From IMG/VR virus record IMGVR_UViG_3300009788_000302, positions 1 to 23,745 of that record: DNA of 23,745 nucleotides, one strand, 5' to 3'. Of this stretch, positions 1 to 6,585 are shown in pieces (position 1 is the first letter of the stretch; every line of letters starts with the position of its first letter). The notes beneath the pieces are model-generated. The model worked only from the letters and a program-made list of their open reading frames with translations. It was not told where the DNA came from and made no database searches. This DNA comes from a virus. The translations under genes were made by a program, and so were the position numbers.

Positions 1-2450
1 AGGTCTTGACGCTCATCAATCACGAACTCAACCTGAATCGCACCATCCGCGAACAGTTCCGAGTAGGTGAGAGCCGCCGCTGATAGTCGAGGACAAAGGT
101 TCGCGGTCAAGTAAGCCGGGATGCCAGACTTCGATAACGCCTTGACACAGTACTGAAAGACGATCCGCGACTTCGACGCTTTGTCGTGCTTCGCCATCCA
201 CTCTTTAACGCTCTTCTTCGCCGCTGTCCGTTTCGTCCTGAGTTCCTGAAGTCGCTTCTGTTGTTCCTTTCCTCTCAAGAGGAGTTGTTCGTTTACTGCG
301 ATACCACGGTCATAACTTTGTGCCGCTTGCTGAAGGACGTCGAGTTCTTCGCCCGCGTCCTCCGCTTTTTTGTGGTACTGCGCTATCGCTCCCTCAAGTT
401 TCCGGAAAGATAAAGCAAGACCTACCGCCTTTCGTTTCGCAGACGCCAACTCTCGTGTCATCTCACTGACCCGAGTCACGCGATATTCTTCTGCAATGTC
501 CTGACCACACTTTGAACAAGTCGCTCTCAGACTCTCCGCCAAACGCAACGCCTTCTCTACTGTCCCAGCCGTCGCAACTGCGGAAGCGTGAGCGGTCATT
601 GCCGCGTCGCGCTTCGGCTTCAACTTGTCTGCCGCTTCGTCTGCGTCCGCGTACTTCTGGGAGACTTTACCCTTCTTTGCTGCGTTCCCCCGAAACTTCT
701 TCTTCAGCAAAGCAAGTTCTGCATTGACCACATTGACATTGATCTTACCGTCCGACGCCAACTCGATAAGATCCTCGAACTCTTCAACACGTTGCACCGC
801 ATGATCCTTGTTTAGAAGTGCTCTCGCTTCCCGCTTCTCAGCTTCGAACAGATCCGCCTTAACAAGCTTCCGCGCCGTTTCGTACTTCTCCAATTGGAGG
901 ACCTGGAAGATCAGTGCTTTCCGTTCGCCGTCCGTTCCGTCTACAAGCGTATTGCCCTCACTCTGATCGAGGTAGATGACAGAGGTTAGGAGATCCCACG
1001 TTAACCCCGTGAGCGTCTCAATATCGTCTTGAGCGCCCTTCCCTGTTGTGATGTTGTCGCCGACAGTGACCTCTAACTTCGCCGGGTTGCGCTGTCTCAA
1101 GATCTTCATCTCGCGACCATCCGGAAGGATCAATTCAAGTGCGACATACGCCTTCTCTTTTGGAACTGTGTCGCGGACCCATGCGTCCGCCTTCTGCCCC
1201 TTCCGTGTCCGACCGAACAACGCAATCGCGAGAAGCTGAAGGAAGTTTGTTTTTCCGGAACCATTAGACTCATCCCAATCAAGATTTTCTCCAGATACGA
1301 CCGTGATCCCTTTCATCGAGAAGTCAGCCTTCACAAACTCGAACGAAAGAACATTCTCTGCGACCGCGCTTTGAAACTCAATCCCGCGAACGTTACGTGC
1401 TGAGCCGCCCGCCGCCTCAATCTTTGAGTTCAGATACCCGATCACCTTCTCTTCTGGAAAGTTAGGCGGAGCCGTATCCTTCACATACTGAACTACTGCC
1501 TCATCCTGCCCTGACTCTGGATCGATCAGCGCCGCCGCGCCGTCCGCGATAACTTCCGGAATGATATGAAGGACCGCGCCGGGATATTTGTTCTCCAGTC
1601 GCGCCCGCGCTGTCGCAAGCTCAGTTGAGGAATTCTTTCCGGACACTGGAACTCGACAACGAAAATCAATACCAGTCCAGTTTCTACGCTTCGTCGGAAA
1701 GTCTGGAAGATCCGGGTCGACCCATCCGGGTAGCTTGGAATTTATCCGCGTGAGCTTCCCGCGCCGGTCCAGGAAGAGATAGCCCTTCTGCTGATTGACC
1801 TCTCCCCAGTCGTGACAGATCGGAGAGCCGACGTAATGAACCGCCCCAAACTGTCCTCGCAACACTTGAGGTTTATGAATGTGACCACCTATACAAGCGT
1901 GAAAGACTCCGGGACAGAGATCATCAACCTCCGAGTCATCTGATCCATCTGCGACCTGAGTTCCAACTCGAAGCGACGCACCCTTTACCGTTTGGTGGAA
2001 ACAAATAACAGCGGGAGACTTTGACGCGTTCGCTTCCTCCGATGCCCTGAGGACCGCTTGACGAAAATCCTCATCTTTCCGGAAGAACGGAATCATGTAG
2101 AACGTGATACCACCAAACCGGAAAGACCCTGGAGACGAGAAGACTTGAGACCCGAACCGTTCGAGCGCAGGGAACCAATCAGCCGCGCCGTCGTTTAGCG
2201 CGATCCGATCATGATTTCCCTGAAGGAAAGAGGTCCCGATCTCTGCTTTCGAGAAGTTTGCAATCATCTCGATAGTCCAATTCACAACACGAACATCTAT
2301 CGGAGGAGACATCGCGTGTTTGACGTCGCCAAGATTAATTATGTGCGTGAAGGGATGCTTCTTCCGGATCGTGAAGATCTCTTTGACAACCTGATCCATT
2401 CGCGGAAGATTCGAGTTCGATAACTGCCAGTCTGAAGTGAAGAGAATCAT
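1..2450 (-). CDS. Fused SbcD-SbcC (Mre11-Rad50, T4 gp47-gp46) nuclease/ATPase, C-terminus off the window
   Basis: One frame is open without a stop for 816 codons from ATG 2450 to the left edge. AGGA lies 8 bases before the ATG. Residues 1 to about 340 are a calcineurin-like phosphoesterase of the SbcD/Mre11 type: D7 (in DWQ), G41-D42, G78-N-H-D81, H152, and G189-H-I-H192. Residues from about 355 are an SbcC/Rad50 N-terminal ATPase half, with Walker A ending G397-S-G-K400-T401. A charged coiled coil follows, with a zinc hook C645-S-K-C648, then the returning coiled coil. The second ATPase half lies outside the window. These complexes resect and trim DNA ends for recombination; T4 uses gp46/47 in recombination-dependent replication. 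Oddities: the two subunits are normally separate genes; motif I reads DWQ where the usual form is DxH; and the first Gly of the Walker A is Glu394. Confidence 0.93.
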   Translation of the reverse strand, partial: MILFTSDWQLSNSNLPRMDQVVKEIFTIRKKHPFTHIINLGDVKHAMSPPIDVRVVNWTIEMIANFSKAEIGTSFLQGNHDRIALNDGAADWFPALERFGSQVFSSPGSFRFGGITFYMIPFFRKDEDFRQAVLRASEEANASKSPAVICFHQTVKGASLRVGTQVADGSDDSEVDDLCPGVFHACIGGHIHKPQVLRGQFGAVHYVGSPICHDWGEVNQQKGYLFLDRRGKLTRINSKLPGWVDPDLPDFPTKRRNWTGIDFRCRVPVSGKNSSTELATARARLENKYPGAVLHIIPEVIADGAAALIDPESGQDEAVVQYVKDTAPPNFPEEKVIGYLNSKIEAAGGSARNVRGIEFQSAVAENVLSFEFVKADFSMKGITVVSGENLDWDESNGSGKTNFLQLLAIALFGRTRKGQKADAWVRDTVPKEKAYVALELILPDGREMKILRQRNPAKLEVTVGDNITTGKGAQDDIETLTGLTWDLLTSVIYLDQSEGNTLVDGTDGERKALIFQVLQLEKYETARKLVKADLFEAEKREARALLNKDHAVQRVEEFEDLIELASDGKINVNVVNAELALLKKKFRGNAAKKGKVSQKYADADEAADKLKPKRDAAMTAHASAVATAGTVEKALRLAESLRATCSKCGQDIAEEYRVTRVSEMTRELASAKRKAVGLALSFRKLEGAIAQYHKKAEDAGEELDVLQQAAQSYDRGIAVNEQLLLRGKEQQKRLQELRTKRTAAKKSVKEWMAKHDKASKSRIVFQYCVKALSKSGIPAYLTANLCPRLSAAALTYSELFADGAIQVEFVIDERQD

Positions 2451-2545
2451 TCTCTTTATCCTTTCGATCCTGTCCCCCTCAGAGCGTCGCCGTTCTCTCA
2501 CCCTCCCCCGAGACTAAGAAGAACGCGCGACGCCCCAAAGAGCTT

Positions 2546-3520
2546 CTAAGAACGCTTCGCGCCTCTAATGTATGACGCTGCTTCGAGCAATTGCGCCGTT
2601 ATAACTGCTGCCGCCGCCGGATCTTCTGGAGGAACTGGAGACCCGAGCGCCTGAATTGCTCTGTTGTAACTGACCGACGATGGACTCCCGAGAAGAACCT
2701 TCCGGAGATAACTCAGACAAGCAAGACGAGTTCCTCGAAGTTCCTCTGAAGTTGCTTCTCCGATCAACTCCGCGATACCGCTTGCATTGCCCGTGTTGAC
2801 GTGACGGCAAACACCTATCACATCGACGCCGTTCGACTCGACGTCGGCACCGAGAGCCGCCGCCTTCTCATTCTTCCCCGCAAAGAACAACTCGCAAGCA
2901 TTGATAACTGCTCTCGGTCGCGTAACCCCATAGGTGTTCAACTCCCGCGCGAGTTGCTCTGTCTTTCCGGAAAACTTCGCCGCCCTTGCCGCCCGCTTGA
3001 TCAAGGTCACAACACCAGGGGAAGTTAACTCCCGCATCTGTACGCCGTAACATCGGTCTCGAAGTGTCTTCTTCAACTTTGAAGGTTCAGTAGTGCAGAA
3101 GATCCAAACGCCCGGTCCCTGTTCGCTTGGCATCAAGAGCGAGTCTTGCGCTTGCTTCGAGAGCGCGTGAGCTTCATCGAGAATGAACACCCGCGCCTGA
3201 GACGGAGCGGAAGGCATCAGCGAAGACTGTCGTATTAGCTCTCTCGCTCCATCAACGCCGGTTAGGTCTGAAGCATTCCGTTCGAGAATGTTCAGGATAA
3301 CTCGTTCATCCCACGCTTTTTCCGGAAGTTCGTCCTTCCCGAAATGGTACTGCAAAGCTAAGAGCCGAGCGAGTGATGTCTTCCCCGTTCCCGCGTCTCC
3401 GGAAAGCACCCATCCGAACGGAGCGCCGGTCCGAAACTGTTCGAGGATCGGAACCACGTCAAGTCCGATGAAGTGTTTCAATTGACGCGGTCTTAGAACG
3501 TTTTGGAGACGCCCAGTCAT
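2546..3520 (-). CDS. Sliding-clamp loader AAA+ ATPase (gp44/RFC/DnaX-like)
   Basis: A 324-residue AAA+ protein. Walker A is G41-D-A-G-T-G-K47-T48, Walker B is FILD115-E-A-H, and a sensor-1 region (IFCTTEPS, about 140-147) is followed by L153-R-D-R-C157, the equivalent of the SRC arginine-finger motif with Ser changed to Asp. The C-terminal third is helical, as in RFC small subunits and gp44. It should load the DnaN-like clamp encoded at 9832-10908. The start overlaps the stop of the upstream 108-aa gene (ATGA), which implies translational coupling. No separate gp62-like small subunit is obvious. The basic 108-aa neighbour is the only positional candidate, with no sequence support. The gap to the SbcD-SbcC gene (2451-2545) holds only that gene's ribosome binding site. 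Confidence 0.9.
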   Translation of the reverse strand: MTGRLQNVLRPRQLKHFIGLDVVPILEQFRTGAPFGWVLSGDAGTGKTSLARLLALQYHFGKDELPEKAWDERVILNILERNASDLTGVDGARELIRQSSLMPSAPSQARVFILDEAHALSKQAQDSLLMPSEQGPGVWIFCTTEPSKLKKTLRDRCYGVQMRELTSPGVVTLIKRAARAAKFSGKTEQLARELNTYGVTRPRAVINACELFFAGKNEKAAALGADVESNGVDVIGVCRHVNTGNASGIAELIGEATSEELRGTRLACLSYLRKVLLGSPSSVSYNRAIQALGSPVPPEDPAAAAVITAQLLEAASYIRGAKRS

Positions 3521-3843
3521 TGGGTCCGCGCCGATACCATAGAAGCGAGAGACGGAGCCGCTGAAGCAAGCCGCGAGACAAGCGGCATCATTTGACGCCC
3601 CATCTGTTCGCGCTCCCGCTCTCCGCGCCCCTCAAAGAGTACCGCGATTTTCTTGTCAGCTTCTTCGAGCGAACCGTCATTGAAGATCACTTCATCAATG
3701 ATCTCACGTAGGAACTCACGTGGATCAAAATCCAGTTGCATCGACTTACGCCCGGTCCGATGCTGTTCCCTTGTCGGTGCGCCCTTCTTCGTCGCTCTCT
3801 TCGTGGTTGCCTTCTTCGTCATTACTTTTTTACGTGTAGCCAT
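3517..3843 (-). CDS. Unknown 108-aa protein with Lys/Thr/Ala-rich basic N-terminus, between recA and clamp loader
   Basis: I do not recognise the family. I place the start at ATG 3843, four bases past the recA stop with AGGA about nine bases upstream, rather than at a longer upstream start inside recA. The first 25 or so residues are lysine-, threonine- and alanine-rich, like the histone H1-type tails on the neighbouring RecA and ssDNA-binding proteins. Residues 36-75 are acidic and helical (FDPREFLREIIDEV, EEADKKIAVLFEG). The tail is helical and lacks a membrane segment. Its stop overlaps the clamp-loader start. Its place between a recombinase and a clamp loader suggests an accessory replication or recombination factor that contacts DNA through the basic tail; that is inference. 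Confidence 0.75.
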   Translation of the reverse strand: MATRKKVMTKKATTKRATKKGAPTREQHRTGRKSMQLDFDPREFLREIIDEVIFNDGSLEEADKKIAVLFEGRGEREREQMGRQMMPLVSRLASAAPSLASMVSARTQ

Positions 3844-3847
3844 AGTT

Positions 3848-4765
3848 TCAGATCCTATCCGCCTTAACAAATTGAGCGCGTCCATCGTTGTAAATCTTGT
3901 AGCCGATCTCTCGACCCTCGACCCCGCCCGCCTTGTTTTTGTGGTTTTTCATAAGTCCCTTGATCCCGATGATATCAGAACCGAGTCGCATCTTTCCGGA
4001 ATCCTTCCCCTTCCGCCGCATCCGGACCCGAACGTGAGCGTAGAAGGGGAGAGCGTTCCCACCATTTGAATACCACGGATCGCCGAACGCAATCCCCGGT
4101 TTCTGTCTCAGTTGATTGATAAAGATCGCCACGCCGCCGCATGATGCGACGACACCGATCCAGCGTGGCATGAGCCGCGACATAAGCTTCGGAAGCGCCT
4201 GATCGTTCCTCATGTTCTGGTCGTCGATCTCGTCTTGTGCCGCGCCCTCTGGCATGATCGACGCGACCGAGTCGAGGATCAGGAAGGGATTCCGATCCGC
4301 CGCCCTCACTGCCTTCATCCAGTGTTCTGCTTCTTTCAGTAGCTCTTCGCCCGTGATCAGATGCGGTTCTTTCTCCGTCCCGACTGTTCCGAGGTATGGT
4401 TGAAGTAATGTGAACTGTTCTTCCTCCGGTCCGCATTTCAGACCGCGAGTTGTGCTCCACTTCTCGTCAAACGATTGTTCGAAGTCGAGCAAGCCGACAA
4501 TGAAACCAGCCGCCTGTGCGACCGCGCCGATGTCTGTCGCGATTACAGACTTTCCGGAAGACGGTTGACCAGACAGTTCAATTATCGATGGAACCCTGAT
4601 CCCTGTTTTGTGGTCACCGAACACCGCGTTCAAGCCGACGTTCCCTGTATCGAGTCGCCGGTTCTCAAGCATCCGATACGGTTTGTGTTTCAACGCGGAA
4701 CGGATCTTTTCCGAGGTCGGAAGCGCTTTCTTTCGTGGAGTTGCTGTCTTCTTTGCCGTTGCCAT
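3848..4765 (-). CDS. RecA/UvsX-type strand-exchange recombinase
   Basis: A 305-residue RecA-fold recombinase, which forms filaments on ssDNA and catalyses ATP-dependent strand exchange. Walker A is G66-Q-P-S-S-G71-K72-S73. The catalytic glutamate is E96 in LLDFEQSFD. Walker B is FLILD165-S. A conserved INQLR (216-220) leads into an L2-like stretch with G228 and GGNALPFYA (235-243), as in bacterial RecA. Residues 1-20 form a Lys/Ala/Thr-rich tail not typical of RecA. The large C-terminal domain of bacterial RecA is missing, as in phage forms. The ribosome binding site is the AAGG inside CTTCCGGAAGG, a copy of the genome-wide palindrome. The gene follows a terminator-like hairpin after the ssDNA-binding protein gene, so it may be transcribed partly by read-through. 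Confidence 0.95.
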   Translation of the reverse strand: MATAKKTATPRKKALPTSEKIRSALKHKPYRMLENRRLDTGNVGLNAVFGDHKTGIRVPSIIELSGQPSSGKSVIATDIGAVAQAAGFIVGLLDFEQSFDEKWSTTRGLKCGPEEEQFTLLQPYLGTVGTEKEPHLITGEELLKEAEHWMKAVRAADRNPFLILDSVASIMPEGAAQDEIDDQNMRNDQALPKLMSRLMPRWIGVVASCGGVAIFINQLRQKPGIAFGDPWYSNGGNALPFYAHVRVRMRRKGKDSGKMRLGSDIIGIKGLMKNHKNKAGGVEGREIGYKIYNDGRAQFVKADRI

Positions 4766-4789
4766 AGTGTCACCTTCCGGAAGCTGGAA

Positions 4790-4813
4790 AAGGGTCCGTG
4801 AAAAACGGACCCT
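4790..4813 (-). terminator. Intrinsic terminator or attenuator between the ssb and recA genes
   Basis: A perfect 9-bp stem (4791-4799 with 4805-4813) and a 5-base loop. Read on the minus strand it is followed by TTTTCC. It sits 12 bases after the ssDNA-binding protein stop and just before the recA ribosome binding site. It would let the binding protein be made in excess over RecA and downstream products. There is no second obvious promoter for recA, so partial termination is the simplest reading. Confidence 0.75.
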
Positions 4814-4825
4814 CCCAGTGTGCTG

Positions 4826-6031
4826 CTACTTACGCCGCGTTGTCTTTCGAGGAGCCGCCTTCGGAGCTGCCTTCGGAGCTGCTCTTTTTACAGTGGTCTT
4901 CTTCGGAGCCGCCTTCTTTGCAGTGGTCTTCTTCGGAGCCGCCTTCTTTGGAGGTTCCGCTGCTGCTTCGTCTGCGCCGTCTTCGAAATCAAAATCAGCG
5001 AGATCGTCACCTTCCGCTTCCGCTTCCGGTTCCGCTTCCGGTTCCGCTTCGGTCTCATCCTCGAAGTCAAAGTCGTCGCCGTCGTCGCCTTCCGGTTCGG
5101 CTTCCGGTTCAGCTTCCGCTTCCGAGTCGTCTCCCTCGAAATCGAACTCTCCCTGATCGGCTTCCGGTTCAGCTTCAGCTTCCGCTTCCGCTTCCGGTTC
5201 GGCTTCCGAATCATCTCCCTCAAAGTCAAAGTCGTCGCCGTCGTCGCCTTCCGGTTCAGCTTCAGCTTCTTCCACTTCCGGTTCAACTTCGACTTCTTCC
5301 ACTTCCGGTTCAACTTCGACTTCCGGTTCTGCCTTCGGACGACGTCGCGACGTTTTCGGAGCTTCGTCCTCTGCCTCCTTTGTCTCTCGACGTGGGAGTT
5401 CCTTCCCCTCAAACATCGCTTTCTGAATTGCCGGATCGTATTCCGGAATGATCTCCTCAAAGCGTTTGAGCTTTTTCAGAATTTCCTTCGGAACGCGCGT
5501 CCGCCCTTCGTCCGGTTCCGGAGCGCCATAGCTGGTGTCTTTCATACCAGTCCCGACGCGATTGATCGTCAGGTTCCTGCCCTTGATCGGATGATCATAG
5601 AACACCCGAGTCGAAGAGAGCCGGTTCTGCATTTTTGTCGAGAGCGACTTCGCGCCACCTGTGCTGACATACCAGAGAAACGGACCGTCCCAGTCGCCGC
5701 CATCAACGGATGCGACTTGCATGATCATCTGACGCTTCGCCCGCATCGCTTCCGCTTTGTCCCGCAGACTCTTCTTCGTGCTCTTCGCCAGTTTCGGAAT
5801 GACGCGGTCGCACAGCCAGCAAGAACCTTGACCGTCTGTGTCCTTACCGCAGTTGACTAGCCGTTTGTCAGGACCGACGTCCCCATGCTGCATGATAATG
5901 ATGTAGGGAGCACGGTCCAGACCGTTTCTGTTTGGCAAAACGCGGAAAGTGTTTTCACCTTCCTTCAGCTTGAACTTCCCGCCCGCCATGATTTTCTTTA
6001 CTTCTTTTCGTGCATCTTCGCGCCATCCCAT
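4826..6031 (-). CDS. gp32-type single-stranded DNA-binding protein with acidic repeat tail and basic C-terminus
   Basis: A 401-residue protein with AAAGGTGG upstream of ATG 6031. Residues 1 to about 215 look like the T4 gp32 fold: an early KLKEGENTFRVLP strand and a zinc site of H49, C61, C71 and C74. C61-x9-C71-x2-C74 has the same Cys spacing as I recall for T4 gp32 (C77, C87, C90). It should coat ssDNA during replication and recombination. Residues from about 225 to 355 are Glu/Asp/Pro/Ala low complexity carrying four copies of an FDFE-like acidic-aromatic motif (DDFDFEG, GEFDFEG, DDFDFED, ADFDFED). SSB and gp32 proteins recruit partners through acidic tails. Unusually, about 45 residues of Lys/Ala/Pro/Thr H1-like sequence follow. 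The DNA of this tail is an imperfect short tandem repeat, and its antisense is open only for that reason. Confidence 0.88.
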   Translation of the reverse strand: MGWREDARKEVKKIMAGGKFKLKEGENTFRVLPNRNGLDRAPYIIIMQHGDVGPDKRLVNCGKDTDGQGSCWLCDRVIPKLAKSTKKSLRDKAEAMRAKRQMIMQVASVDGGDWDGPFLWYVSTGGAKSLSTKMQNRLSSTRVFYDHPIKGRNLTINRVGTGMKDTSYGAPEPDEGRTRVPKEILKKLKRFEEIIPEYDPAIQKAMFEGKELPRRETKEAEDEAPKTSRRRPKAEPEVEVEPEVEEVEVEPEVEEAEAEPEGDDGDDFDFEGDDSEAEPEAEAEAEAEPEADQGEFDFEGDDSEAEAEPEAEPEGDDGDDFDFEDETEAEPEAEPEAEAEGDDLADFDFEDGADEAAAEPPKKAAPKKTTAKKAAPKKTTVKRAAPKAAPKAAPRKTTRRK

Positions 6032-6046
6032 AAGATGACCACCTTT

Positions 6047-6562
6047 CTACAGACTGCCCTTCGGATATTTTTTCCGGAGACTTTTTTCTATATCTTCTGT
6101 TGAGATCTTCGTCGCCATCTCTTTAATCAAAGTTCGACCTATGTTTTTCAGATCTCCCTCGACTAGACCACTAACAACCTGAAGCGCAAAGCCACGCTGC
6201 CGGAAGGATTCGAGAAGAGACTTCGTGTACTCTTCCTCCACCTCCGCCGTGTTAAGCCGCGCCTTTGCCTTCGCAACTTTCTTCTGAGTTGCGACCATCG
6301 ACTTTACAATATCAACCGTCGCCTTTTCTCCGATACGTTCAAGATGCCGCTTCGCCGCGAGATATGCGTCTGCCTCAATCATTTCGAGGTACGCTTTTGC
6401 GTTTAGTCGTTCCTCTTGTTTTTGCGCCCGGAGTCTCGACGCCGCTTCGTGCAACGTCGCTTGAGTTGTGCCCGCTAAGACAATCGTGTCCGCATCGAAT
6501 GCAAGACCGTTCAAGAGTTCCTCGACGTCTACGCTTTTAGCAATGTGTTCTGATAATTCCAT
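6047..6562 (-). CDS. Probable UvsY-like recombination mediator
   Basis: A 171-residue, highly helical, charged protein with AAAGGG shortly upstream of ATG 6562. It lies directly upstream of the ssDNA-binding protein gene. The stretch around residues 100-130 (KAKARLNTAEVEEEYTKSLL then ESFRQRGFALQVVSGLVEG) resembles the C-terminal part of T4 UvsY, where a helix ending in SRGFAIK precedes the C-terminal helix. UvsY (137 aa) loads UvsX onto gp32-coated ssDNA. The synteny with gp32-like and UvsX-like genes supports the call, and the extra C-terminal 40 residues do not contradict it. The alternative is an unrelated coiled-coil accessory protein. The call rests on a weak motif plus context. Confidence 0.5.
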   Translation of the reverse strand: MELSEHIAKSVDVEELLNGLAFDADTIVLAGTTQATLHEAASRLRAQKQEERLNAKAYLEMIEADAYLAAKRHLERIGEKATVDIVKSMVATQKKVAKAKARLNTAEVEEEYTKSLLESFRQRGFALQVVSGLVEGDLKNIGRTLIKEMATKISTEDIEKSLRKKYPKGSL

Positions 6563-6585
6563 CCTGACCCTTTACTAATACGCGA

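Noticed and set aside
4820-5860. Long plus-strand open frame rich in Phe/Arg opposite the ssDNA-binding protein gene
   Set aside because: It is the antisense of a low-complexity acidic tail; the repeat composition keeps several frames open. It has no ribosome binding site or protein-like pattern.
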